64,000 nucleotides of DNA from the NCBI RefSeq assembly GCF_036884655.1, contig NC_088330.1, forward strand, positions 27,840,001 to 27,904,000, written 5' to 3'. The position numbers and the translations under genes are program-made. This document shows positions 39,235-50,745 of this stretch, piece by piece (position 1 is the first letter of the stretch; each line of letters opens with the position of its first letter). Source of the DNA: Musa acuminata AAA Group (taxonomy: Eukaryota > Streptophyta > Magnoliopsida > Zingiberales > Musaceae). Under the pieces are notes generated by a model that made no database searches, had not been told where the DNA came from, and saw only the letters and a list, made by a program, of their open reading frames with translations.

Positions 39235-40728
39235 TGTTGGGAAATCATTGGGGGCGACATCATATGCGTAGCGGAAGAACAAGAAAACAAAAATCCCCGA
39301 TTCCCAAAAAGATGTTCGTCGTCGTGCGAAGATTGGTGCGCAAAAATCCGCAAAACACAAAACTGCGTATAGAGATTTTGTTACCAAGGGAGATCGTATA
39401 TCCCTGTTTCCTTGCAGATCCTTAGGAGAGGGTGAAGGAGGTCAAGCGTCCTCCTCTATAGCGGTGATCCACATAGCAGGGTTGCGACGACGCTCCTCAA
39501 ATCTCCAGGCCTTCTCTGAGGTGGAGAGGGAGAGGAGAATAGGAAAGGCAAGCAAAGACTCTAGCCTATGAGGATGTGAATCCCTCCTATTTATAGAGAT
39601 CCCGTGTCAAACCCTAATGGGTCCTTCCCTAGTGGGTATTGGATCTGCATCCAATAAGACAAGGGCTCCGTCGGATATCTCATATCCGAACCTCTACTCA
39701 TCGCAATGCCTACCATATGTGTGTGACCCTCTAGGCCCAATATCGAGCTGGCCGTGAGTCATACCTGTCAGAACTCCTTCTAACTCAGTGAATTATTATC
39801 TCTGTAATAATTCACTCGACTCATCGACTACGGACGTACTAGGCCACTACGCCGTAGTCCCCAGACGATACAGGGGAATCCAATCCATTGGACCTGTCTG
39901 TCCTCAGTTACCATGTACCTATAGTCCCTCATCCATCTAATATCCCAGAGACCGTATATCGAGCATGGTGCTGTCAGACCCATACGGTTTCTACTCGAGT
40001 CTCGCTCTAATCGGATTCTCCCGGAGAACTCTTTCTCTCTCAACCCGAATGACCCTGGCCAGGGATTTGTCTGAGCAAAAACACATAGGATATTCCTCTC
40101 ATGACGCCGAGAGTGGATGATCCTCTATTGACACTCAATAGCCCTCGTAAGGTCGACTACCACGCCCAATGACCAGCTGTACTAGATCTGGGGACAGCCA
40201 AACCTATAAGTCTGGTATCAAAGAGTGGAGCACTCATACAGGACATCCTTGGTGTCTCAAGTCTAAGGACCAGATACACCACTAGGACTACGGAATCGCT
40301 GTCTGACAATAAGGCATCATCAACCATCCAGCATTCCGTAAGTGGATCAATCAGTGAACTCATTCTCCAATGAGCACCTGTACTGTATCCCTAGTGTCCC
40401 TACACGAGTAGCTATGAGACCAGTTGCATCCATCATATGGATGGGTATACAGCACACCAGTCTATCCGGTTATCACGATGTCCCTCTCGAGTAACCTATG
40501 ACCGGGATTATTTAGGATATGTGTTTAAAGGTGAATCGATCTCATTATCGTGATCTCATCACGATCCGATTCCCATTGCACAAATCCAAGGACATCACAA
40601 TATATGTATGCATTTATGCAATAGTTATAAAGTGATATACGCTAAAATATAATAAGCAAAAGGATTATGTATCAAGTCACACGTGCCATCACTCACGTGA
40701 TTGGCTTGCTGGGCACCTATGACTAGCA
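39235..40728 (-). mobile_element. Copia C LTR, left copy
   Basis: 1494 bp, near-identical to 42576-44074. Relative to the LTR of A, it lacks about 108 bp between two tccaataa direct repeats (22151-22158 and 22259-22266 in A). Both CACGTG boxes are intact (about 40680 and 40695). The adjacent 'atctcccacttgacctaaag' at 40729 is the polypurine tract in complement. Confidence 0.87.
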
Positions 40729-42575
40729 ATCTCCCACTTGACCTAAAGCCAATCACCTATGTGTCTGACGTACACGATTTTCTCCGCTGTGAGAACAATT
40801 CTCAAGTTACGGAGCCAATCCATATAATTTGGACCAGTGAGGCGGTTGACATCAAGTATGCCACGTAAGGGATTTGAAAGCGACATTTTCTGAAAATAAA
40901 GATGCAGCAGAAATGAATAACATGTAGATTTTGCAAGAAATAAACTATCAAGATATGGACTTCTATCTTAATATGCTCCCACTATTTTACTATCGAGTCA
41001 CGCGACACCCTCAGCACGTGAAACGAAAGTCTCCGGCAGACTTCTAGTGGGGATCAGGATCCAATCAGCGTCTTAGTGTAACCTCGAGGGACTCGACCAA
41101 TCACACTAAGCCTAAAAGGTAGGCAACTCTTGCCGATCACAACTCCTTGTGATTCCTGTCCTGTTCGGCCTCCGAATCACCATGGCCTCGAGGGACTCGA
41201 CCAACCATGATGCTCGGTTAAGTCAACACCTTCGTTACAAGATGAGTCTAATTTGATGATATACCCTCGAGGGACTCGACCAAGCATACCATGCCCTCAG
41301 GTCACCGGTGACATCTCTATGTCGTAAGCAAGATAGCGAATCGCGATATAGGTGAGTCTCGAGGGACTCGACCAACTCAACCTACACCGGGATTCGGTTC
41401 CTACTCATAACGATGGAAGGCCACGTGGGTCAATCTAATTGCCTCACGTTTACCGACTTAATATTATCGAGAGATGTTTCTGTAATTTGGTCTCCTAATA
41501 TGACATGTCACACATATACATATTTAATATATATCTACATCGCATGCAAATATATATACATATCTAGTATGTGTATAAGCAATCACATCAGATGATCATG
41601 GACCACAACCTAATATGATTCGGCCCGAGCCAGTAGGCCTAATCACTCACATCAAGATCTATGTGTGCAACGGTGCATCTCCATGCCCTGTGATCGTCTA
41701 TCTCGTCCTCGTCGGTTCCGTCGACATCTTGATGCATCTCCATGCATCACGATCGTCCGTCTCGTGGGTCCCGCTATCACATCCACGCTCCCGCAGCGCC
41801 TCCTCATGTGATTACAACTTAATCATAGGCACGCAGGCCCAACAATAAACGAGAAATATAATGGAGGTTCACAAACCTCAATAATAATAATCACAAGTAC
41901 ACACATCATACGGTCTATGATCACCCGTCCACACATCATAAATCACATTATAAATAATCATCATCATGTAGGACTACTAGATAATAATAAAAATAATAAT
42001 CAACTAAACCTTTTAATTAATTAATATTTTTCTGAAATCAGGGACATGTAGGGAATTTCTCAATTCCTAAGGGTATTTTCGTAATTTGGACAAAAGACAG
42101 ACACTAGAATTTCTCAAATTCCGAGGGGCAAAATAGCGCCGCTGCCTCCGCAGGGGGTGCTGTCCCGCCGGGCGGCCGCCCCTGGGGGGGGGGGGGGTTT
42201 CGCTCGCGGGAGCAGCGGCGGCAGGCGCCGCTGCCCTGCGGCGTCTCTGCCCGTGGGCCGCCAGCCCCGCCGGCAGCAAGCCTGCTGCAAGCAGACCGCC
42301 GGCCGGCTGCTGCAGGCACAGCGCTTGCGCATGCGCCGGCGTTGTGCTACCTGGCTGCGGCTGCGGCTGCCACTGCATGTGGCTGCAGGCATGCAGATCG
42401 ATGGCAGCAACTGTTGCTGCCCTTTCTCGCTTTTGTGTCAACGATTTTGACGTCAATATTCTTCCTAAACACAACACACGCTGTGTCAACGATTTTGACG
42501 TCAATATTCTTCCTAAACACAACACACGCAGTTCAAAACCAATCATTCGCACGAACAACCTGGCTCTGATACCAC
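40729..42575 (-). other. Copia C internal remnant: 3' tail fused to gag start, leader and primer-binding site
   Basis: 40729-40770 is the 3' terminal untranslated part. 40771-40892 (complement) reads the first 40 or so gag codons. 40900-42120 is leader with four hairpin motifs (41092, 41185, 41265, 41349). 42120-42420 is a GC-rich module with a 14-base G-run near 42185. 42436-42530 is a 46-bp tandem duplication containing two TGACGTCA palindromes. The primer-binding site is at 42559-42574. No functional ORF. Confidence 0.75.
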
Positions 42576-44074
42576 TGTTGGGAAATCATTGGGGGCGACA
42601 TCATATGCGCAGCGGAAGAACAAGAAAACAAAAATCCCCGATTCCCAAAAAGATGTTCGTCGTCGTGCGAAGATTGGTGCGCAAAAATCCGCAAAACACA
42701 AAACTGCGTATAGAGATTTTGTTACCTAGGGAGATCGTATATCCCTGTTTCCTTACAGATCCTTAGGAGAGGGTGAAGGAGGTCAAGCGTCCTCCTCTCT
42801 AGCGGTGATCCACACAGCAGGGTTGCGACGACGCTCCTCAAATCTCCAGGCCTTCTCTGAGGTGGAGAGGGAGAGGAGAAGAGAATAGGAAAGGCAAGCA
42901 AAGACTCTAGCCTATGAGGCTGTGAATCCCTCCTATTTATAGAGATCTCGTGTCAAACCCTAATGGGTCCTTCCCTAGTGGGTATTGGATCTGCATCCAA
43001 TAAGACAAGGGCTCCGTCGGATATCTCATATCCGAACCTCTACTCATCGCAATGCCTACCATATGTGTGTGACCCTCTAGGCCCAATATCGAGCTGGCCG
43101 TGAGTCATACCTGTCAGAACTCCTTCTAACTCAGTGAATTATTATCTATGTAATAATTCACTCGACTCATCGACTACGGACGTACTAGGCCACTACGCCG
43201 TAGTCCCCAGACGATACAGGGGAATCCAATCCATTGGACCTGTCTGTCCTCAGTTACCATGTACCTATAGTCCCTCATCCATCTAATATCCCAGAGACCG
43301 TATATCGAGCATGGTGCTGTCAGACCCATACGGTTTCTACTCGAGTCTCGCTCTAATCGGATTCTCCCGGAGAACTCTTTCTCTCTCAACCCGAATGACC
43401 CTGGCCAGGGATTTGTCTAAGCAAAAACACATAGGATATTCCTCTCATGACGCCGAGAGTGGATGATCCTCTATTGACACTCAATAGCCCTCGTAAGGTC
43501 GACTACCACACCCAATGACCAGCTGTACTAGATCTGGGGACAGCCAAACCTATAAGTCTGGTATCAAAGAGTGGAGCACTCATACAGGACATCCTTGGTG
43601 TCTCAAGTCTAAGGATCAGATACACCACTAGGACTACGGAATCGCTGTCTGACAATAAGGCATCATCAACCATCCAGCATTCCGTAAGTGGATCAATCAG
43701 TGAACTCATTCTCCAATGAGCACCTGTACTGTATCCCTAGTATCCCTACACGAGTAGCTATGAGACCAGTTGCATCCATCATATGGATGGGTATACAGCA
43801 CACTAGTCTATCCGGTTATCACGATGTCCCTCTCGAGTAACCTATGACCGGGATTATTTAGGATATGTGTTTAAAGGTGAATCGATCTCATTATCGTGAT
43901 CTCATCACGATCTGATTCCCATTGCACAAATCCAAGGACATCACAATATATGTATGCATTTATGCAATAGTTATAAAGTGATATACGCCAAAATATAATA
44001 AGCAAAAGGATTATGTATCAAGTCACACGTGCCATCACTCACGTGATTGGCTTGCTGGGCACCTATGACTAGCA
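42576..44074 (-). mobile_element. Copia C LTR, right copy
   Basis: About 1499 bp; starts TGTTGGG beside the primer-binding site at 42559-42574 and ends ACTAGCA. Shares the 108-bp deletion and most other private differences with 39235-40728, so the two are sister copies. It has a small 'gagaagagaatagg' expansion near 42875. Confidence 0.87.
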
Positions 44075-44305
44075 ATCTCCCACTTGACCTAAAGCCAATC
44101 ACCTATGTGTCTGACGTACACGATTTTCTCCGCTGTGAGAACAATTCTCAAGTTATGGAGCCAATCCATATAATTTGGACTAGTGAGGCGGTTGACATCA
44201 AGTATGCCACGTAAGGGATTTGAAAGCGACATTTTCTGAAAATAAAGATGCAGTAGAAATGAATAACATGCAGATTTTGCAAGAAATAAACTATCAAGAT
44301 ATGGA

Positions 44306-47300
44306 CATCAAGTGCTTCCACTGTGGCAAAGATAGGCACTGGAAAAGAAACTACAAAGAGTATCTTGCAGAGAGGGCGAAACAAAAGCTTAGAGAAGCTT
44401 CAGGTACATTCATGATCAGTCTCAATTTGTTAGACTCTTATGATAACACATGGGTATTAGATACCGATAGTGCTTATTATATATATAATTCGTTGCAGGT
44501 TCTGACAAGACCTAGGAGACTAGAGAGAGGCGAGATGGACCTCAAGATGGGCAATGGAGCAAAAGTTACTGTAGTAGCTGTTGGCGAGGTCGCCCTACAT
44601 CTGCGTGGTGGAGCTTTTATTACATTAGATGCATATTATTTTGTTCCTTCTATTATCAAAAACATTATCTCCATTTCATGTTTGACAGTTAGTGGATATA
44701 AATTAGTTTTTGAGAACAATGGTTGTTCGATATTATTAGATGATAAGATCATCATAAAAGAAACATTGCATAATGGTTTATTTATGCTAGACACTACTCC
44801 ATATATCATGAATGTAAGTGTGTCTAAGAGGAAACGAGATGAGGTGAACAATGCATGCCTGTGGCATTGTAGGCTAGGTCACATCCATGAGGGAAGGATT
44901 CAAAAGTTGCTAAATGATGGATATTTAGATCCATTCCACTATGAGTCATATGCAACTTGCAAGCCTTGCCTTCGTGGAAAACTGACTAACTCTCCATTTA
45001 GTGGAACTGGAGAGAAAGCCACTGAGTTGCTGGAACTCATACATAGTGATGTATGTGGACCCATGTCAACTCATGCCATTGGTGGTTACTCCTACCTCAT
45101 TACCTTTACTAATGATTTCTCAAGGTATGGATATGTGTACTTAATGAAGTACAAGTCCGAGGCCTTTGAGAAATTCAGAGAGTATAAGAATGAAGTGGAG
45201 AACCAGACTGGAAAGAGTATCAAGACTCTTCGATCAGATCGAGGAGGTGAGTACTTAAGTACAAAGTTTACTCATTTCCTCAATGACCATGGGATATTAT
45301 CCCAATGGACACCTCCTTATATACCTCAGCTCAATGGTGTCTCTAAAAGGAGAAATCGTACACTATTAGACATGGTATGGTTCATGATGAGTTTCGCTGA
45401 CCTACCTATCTCATTATGGGGATATGCCCTAGAGACCGCAGCTTACCTTCTGAACAGAATTCCAACTAAGTTGGTAGTGTCTACACCATATGAGATATAG
45501 AAAGGGAAGAAGCCCAATATTAAGGTTGTTAAGATTTGGGGCTGCCCTGCCCACATTAAAAGACACAACCCCGATAAGTTATAATCAAGGATAGAGCAGT
45601 GCAAGTTCGTGGGATACCCCAAGGAAACTTGTGGGTATTATTTCTATCATCTCAAGGGCTAAAAGGTCTTTGTAGCCAAGAGAGTAGTGTTCCTTGAGAA
45701 GGAACACATTATTGGCAGAGATAGTGGGAGCATGATAGAGTTGAGCGAGGTTAGAGAACCAAGCTCAAGCACTACTCTACAACTTGAGTCTGTTCAGGTA
45801 CCTAACATATAAGTTTCAACTTTACGTAGATCTGGCAGATATCCCATCTTCCTGAGAGATATGTGGGACATATTAGAGGAGAGGATGTTGAGGACATTAA
45901 TCCTCAAACCTACGAGGAGGCTATTATGAGTATAGACTCTGGGAAATGATAAGAAGCCATGAATTCTGAGATGGATTCTATGTAATCTAACAAGGTTTAA
46001 AACCTAGTTGATGCACCCGAAGGTATTGTACCCATCGGTTACAAGTGGATCTTTACGAAAAAGATCGGAGTAGATGAAAATGTAGAGACCTATAAAGCAA
46101 GGCTAGTGGCTAAGGGGCATCGTCAAAGGCAATGTGTTGACTATGACGAAACCTTCTCACCCGTAGCAATGCTAAAATCCATCCGAATTCTATTGGCTAT
46201 TGTAGTACACTATGATTTTGAGATATGACAGATGGATGTGAAAACTGCATTCCTCAATGGGAACCTCGAGGAGGTGTATATGATACAACCTGAGGGATTT
46301 ATGTCCAAGAACTACCCAGATAAGGTGTGCAGTTGCTTAGATCCATTTATGGACTAAAGCAAGCTTCTCAAAGTTGGAATATAAGATTTGATGAGGCAAT
46401 CAGATCTTATGACTTCGTTAAGAACGAAGATGAGCCTTGTGTGTACAGGAAGGTAAGTGGGAGCGCTATCACCTTTTTGGTATTACATGTGGATGACATC
46501 CTGATAATTGGGAATGATTTAGGAATGCTATTCATAGTAAAGGCTTGGTTATCTAGACACTTCTTCATAAAGGACTTAGAGGAAGCATCCTATATCTTGG
46601 GGATTCGGATCTATAGAGACAAATCAAAGAGGATGCTTGGCTTGTCCTAGTTCAGGTACATAAAAACCATTGTCAAAAGGTTTGACATGAAAAATTCCAA
46701 GAGAGGTCTCATACCGATGAGATATGGGATATCGCTTTTTAGGATTATGTCCCCAAAGACTCCAAAAGAAAGAGCGAACATGAATATGATACCTTATGCC
46801 TCAGTGATAGGGTCTATCATGTATGCCATGTTGTGTAGTAGGCCTGATATAGCGCATGCTCTGAGTGTCACGAGCAGGTATCAAGCGGATCCAGGCTTGG
46901 AGCACTGGAAAGCAGTAAAGTGTATCCTTAAGTACTCGAGAAGGACTAAGGATCTTTTACTAGTATATGGAGGTAGTAGCCTCATGGTTGAAGGTTACAT
47001 GGACTCAAGTTTTCAGTTTGATGTCGATGATAGCAAGTCGAATTCGGGGTATGTGTATATCTTGAATAGAGGAGCAATGTGCTGGAAGAGTTCTAAGCAA
47101 GATGCTACTACTAACTCGACCACAAAGGCGGAGTACATTGTTGTAGTAGATGTAGCAAAGGAGAGAGTCTAGGTGAAGAAGTTCATCACAGATCTGGGAG
47201 TCATGTCGGGTAGCGATGGGCCAATTTCCTTATATTACAATAACAATGGGGCGATTGCTCAAGCGAAGGAACCCAGGTCTCATCAGAAATCTAATCAGAA

Positions 47301-47470
47301 GTGTTTTAAGGAGGTTCCAACTTATTAGAGGGTTCATGACCTGAGGAGATGTAGTAGTGGAAAGAGTTCCATCCGAAGATAACATTGCAGATCTACTAAC
47401 AAAGCTATTGTCTCATATTATCTTTGAGCGTCACAGGGGTTTGATAAGGATCAGACACAGGTGATTGGCT
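44306..47470 (+). pseudogene. Copia B gag 3' end and pol polyprotein (interrupted)
   Basis: 44220-45500 is the longest retroelement ORF in the window (426 codons); its first 25 or so codons come from C sequence. It then reads a zinc knuckle (CFHCGKDRHWKRNY, last Cys lost), an aspartic protease site degraded to VLDTDSAYYI, the pre-integrase/zinc region (HCRLGHI...C-x2-C in CKPCLRGK), and the integrase core (HSDVCGPM, TLRSDRGGEY). A TAG at 45498 and later stops break the rest. RT pieces 45990-46650 include YKARLVAKGH, DVKTAFLNG and LHVDDILII (Tyr to His); RNase H 46687-47172 has AMLCSRPDIAHA, WKSSKQDATTNSTTKAEY. Domain order PR-INT-RT-RH is diagnostic of Ty1-copia. Not autonomous. Confidence 0.85.
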
Positions 47471-47474
47471 TTAG

Positions 47475-47488
47475 GTCAAGTGGGAGAT
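47475..47488 (+). other. Copia B polypurine tract
   Basis: 'tcaagtgggagat' directly before the TGCTAGTC of the 3' LTR. The same tract adjoins both C LTRs in complement. It is the expected primer for plus-strand DNA synthesis. Confidence 0.75.
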
Positions 47489-49064
47489 TGCTAGTCATAG
47501 GTGCCTAATAAACCAATCACGTGAGTGATGACACATGTGACTTGATACAAAATCTTTTTGCTTATTATCTTTTGGCATTTATCACTTTATATTAACTATT
47601 ACATATACATATGTATATATTGTGATGTCCTTGGATCTGTGCAATGGGAATCGGATCGTGATGAGATCACATATGTATATGTAATAGTTAATATAAAGTG
47701 TGTTGTATACCGGACAGACTAGTGTGTTGTATACCCGTCCATATGATGGATGCAACTAGTCTCATAGCTGCTCATGTGAGGACACTAGGGATACAGTATA
47801 AGTGCTCATTGGAGAATGAGTTCACTAATTGATCCGCTTACGGAATACTAGATGGTTGATGATGTCTTATAGTCAGACAGCGATTTAGTAGTCCTAGTGG
47901 TGTATCTGGTCCTTAGACTTGAGACACAAAGGATGTCCTGTATGAGTGTTCCACTCTTTGATACTAGACATATAGGTTTGGATGTCCTAGATCTAGTACA
48001 ACTGGTCATTGGGAGTGACAGTCGACCTTACGAGGGTTATTAAGTATCGATAGAGGATCATCCACTCTCGGCATCATGAGAGGAATATCTCATGTGTTCT
48101 TGCTCAGACAAATCCCTAGCTAGGGTCATTCTGATTGAGAGAGAAAGAGTTCTCCGGGAGAATTCGATTAGAGCGAGACTTGAGAAGAAACCGTATGGGT
48201 TTGACAGTATCATGCCCGATATAAGGTCTCTGGGATATTAGATGGATGAGGGACTATAGGTATACGGTAACTGAAGACAAACAGCTCCAATGGATTAGAT
48301 TCTCCTGCATCGTCTAAGGACTACGACGTAGTGGCCTAATACGTCCGTAGTCGATGAGTCGAGTGAATTATTATAGAGATAATAATTCACTAAGTTAGAA
48401 GAAGTTCTGACATGTATGACTTATGGCCAGCTCGATATTGGGCCTAGAGGGTCACACACATATGGTAGGCATTGCGATGAGTAGAGGTTCGGATATGAGA
48501 TATCCGTCGGAGCCCCTATCTTATAGGATATCCAATAAGCCCCTGAATTATTGGATCCCATGGACGAGATCCAATAAGAGCCCATGAGAGATTATTGGAT
48601 AGAGATCCATTAATCTAAAAGGCTTGGGTAATTGGATGCAGATCCAATACCCACTAGGGGAGGATCCATTAGGGTTTGATAGAGGACCTCTATAAATATG
48701 AGGGATTCAGTGGTTCATAGGCTAGAACCTTTGCTTACCTCTCCTATTCTCCTCCCCTCTCCACCTCAAAGCAGGCCTAGAGTTTTCAGGAGCGTCGTCG
48801 TAGCCCTACTGTGTGAATCACCGCTAGAGAGGAGTACGCTTGACCTCCTTTACCCTTTCTAGAGATCTGTAAGGAAACAAGGATATACGATCTCTCTAGA
48901 TAACACAATTTATTCTATACGCAGTTTGTTTTATAGATTATTGTGCATCAATCTTCGCATGACGACAAACATCTTTTTTGGAAAATTGAGGATTTTATTT
49001 TATTTTATTTTATTTTCTTGTTCCTCCGCTGCGCATGTGATGTCGCACCCAAGATTTCCCAACA
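47489..49064 (+). mobile_element. 3' LTR of copia B, with an inverted template-switch patch
   Basis: 1576 bp, TG...CA, pairs with 35845-37453. At 47669-47700 a 32-base segment is the exact reverse complement of 47583-47614 in the same LTR, and it replaces about 80 bases present in the 5' LTR (about 36026-36105). The second G-box is mutated to CACATG; the first remains (about 47520). TATA-like 'ctataaatatg' lies about 48690. Confidence 0.87.
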
Positions 49065-49289
49065 ACAAGGAACTAAGGAGAAAGCCTCCTATGATTAAGA
49101 CTTTAGACACCCTCAATCATATAAATCTAATGGATTGTAACCCCCTTCAAGCATCCTTAATAGCTTTTTCCTGCCATAGCCCCTCAATCATATAAATCTA
49201 ATGGATTGTAACCCCCTTCAAGCATCCTTAATAGCTTTTTCTTGCCATAGCCCTTTCTTCTAAGCACCCTAAGCCAAGCAACTCTTCTT
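49065..49289 (+). repeat. Repeat segment with a 73-bp tandem duplication
   Basis: Starts at the copia B right target-site copy. 49109-49181 and 49182-49252 are two almost identical copies of 'ctcaatcatataaatctaat...tgccatagccc'. The single-copy equivalent is at 35067-35098 plus 35184-35210. It continues into the left inverted arm. Confidence 0.75.
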
Positions 49290-50745
49290 CCTATCGGGAT
49301 AATTATTGATTATCCCCTATAGTTAACTATGATTAGCATTCTGCTACCTATATTTTAAAAAGTAACATTGGGGTCTCTACAATTACGATGATAAAATATT
49401 TAACCCCAATTCTTCTTACATCGTTAACTTCATCGATGGAAAAAATTACACATGTTGTCACGTGCTAATGAAAAGGATAAAAATATAATTTTATTATTTT
49501 TTAAATTATTAAATTTATATCACCTTCTCGCTCTAATCGATTTCCTCTTCCTCTCCTCTTTCCAACCTACTCTCACCCATCGCACTTGCTCGACCACTGC
49601 ACCTTCACTGCTTGATCGCTGCACCATACTTGCCCACCACCACACCTGCACTGCTCGACCACCGCTTGCTTGCCACACCCTACTCGCTTGTCACGCCTGC
49701 TCGCCCGCTGTACCCTGCTTGCCTGCTGCACCAGCTCGACTGCCGCCCCTACTCACCCATCACTCGCCTACCGCACCTTGCTTGCCCACCCCTTGACCGT
49801 AGCACCTTCTCGCCCACTACTCACCTGCTACACCTCGCTTGCTCGTCGCACCCCGCTCGCTTGCCGCACCTACTCGCCCACCCCATACTACTCATCGACA
49901 CACCTACTATTATCGATCAGCTGCACCTTTGTCGTCCTCCACTCCGCCCTCAGCACCCTCTCCTTGGCAAACTCCAAAAGCTTCAAAATTGACCCACCAA
50001 CCTCCTTCGATGCTGTAGTGAACGTGTCCAACCCGAGCTTCACCCGCATCGACACCGACCCCCTGCATCGAATCCAATGAAAGGGATCCTCCCCTTATTG
50101 AGGGACTCGAAGATGTGGATCATGGATCTAGATGGGCCGATGTTGATTGTGAGGCTAAACCTCTTGGGTCAAGGGGCATCGAAGTGGGAGGAGAGGTGAG
50201 AATGGTCGGTTGATGGTGACAAAGAGGTAGAAGAGGAAGGGAAGGATCAAGAGGCTAGTAGAGAGGATCCAACAGTGGTCACCTCCGCCATAGGGGGGGT
50301 GCGGGGTGTGAGAGGATGGGGCAAGTAGTACAAGACGGGGGTGGAGCTAGGTCCGATGAAGGGGGATGTAAGCACCATGAAGGAGGATAAGGTAGCCCGA
50401 GATTTGAGGGAGGAGAGATCCATGGAGGACAACGATTAGAGTGTAGGTGCGATTATTTCAGATGGTGAAGTAAGACCATTGTTATTTGTTAAGATAGGGT
50501 TGAGCGGGTGCGATAGGAAAGTAGTTGGAAAGAGGAGATGAAGAGAAAATCGGTTAAGTTGATATAAATATAATAATTTAAAAATAATAAAATTATAATT
50601 TTATCCTTTTCATTCACGCACGTTACAACACGTGCGATTTTTTTCGTTAACAAAATTAACAATGAATTGGGATTAAATGTTTTACCTTCATAAGTGTAGG
50701 GGGTAATATGTAATTACTCCTCTTCCTGCCAAGGCCACCTTAATG
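49290..50745. mobile_element. Inverted-repeat (foldback or Mutator-like) element with GC-rich interior
   Basis: Left arm 49290-49592 and right arm 50494-50745 are imperfect inverted repeats. 'aaaaggataaaa(a/t)tataattttatta' and 'ctcctctttccaac(c/t)tact' of the left arm recur in complement on the right, as do the 'caattc(t/a)' and 'gttaactt(c)' parts. The interior (49593-50493) is GC-rich. Its first 350 bases are a low-complexity string of 'ctcgcccnctgcacc' words, then comes a more protein-like stretch, then a purine-rich part. It encodes no recognisable transposase, so it would be non-autonomous. Long inverted repeats with a GC-rich interior recall Pack-MULE-type elements; an 8-9 bp target duplication could not be confirmed. 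Related single arms are at 26990-27265 and 35290-35520. Confidence 0.55.
49920..50080 (+). other. Protein-like segment inside the inverted-repeat element
   Basis: One frame reads ...LANSKSFKIDPPTSFDAVVNV then SNPSFTRIDTDPLHRIQ and a stop. It is the only part of the interior with ordinary amino-acid composition, and may be a captured piece of a host gene. The family is not recognised. The frame before it is proline/threonine/serine-rich low complexity. Confidence 0.25.

Larger units (their letters stand above)
39235..44305 (-). mobile_element. Copia block C: tandem LTR-internal-LTR-internal, inverted inside B
   Basis: Reading left to right on the plus strand: LTR 39235-40728, shrunken internal region 40729-42575, LTR 42576-44074, then a second copy of the first 230 bases of the same internal region (44075-about 44305), all minus strand. 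The internal region has the polypurine tract and the last bases of the 3' end fused directly to the gag start (MSLSN equivalent near 40892), so nearly all gag and pol are gone. Because the internal fragment recurs after the second LTR, this is part of a tandem array sharing an LTR, as formed by unequal recombination. It ends abruptly at the copia B zinc knuckle. Confidence 0.8.
35845..49064 (+). mobile_element. Ty1-copia element B with an inverted copia block inside
   Basis: Outer ends TGCTAGTC (35845) and TTCCCAACA (49064); flanking 5-mers gcaag (35840-35844) and acaag (49065-49069) fit a target-site duplication with one mismatch. Order: 5' LTR 35845-37453, primer-binding site and a duplicated leader to 39234, an inverted block of related copia sequence (C) 39235-about 44305, gag 3' end and pol 44306-47470, polypurine tract, 3' LTR 47489-49064. 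The B leader stops and pol resumes without the intervening gag start, so the C block replaced part of B or the whole is a recombinant. Non-functional. Confidence 0.82.

Noticed and set aside
44220..45500. Considered as a host gene because of its 426-codon ORF
   Set aside because: Zinc knuckle, aspartic protease and integrase motifs in copia order, flanked by matching LTRs, identify it as retrotransposon pol.
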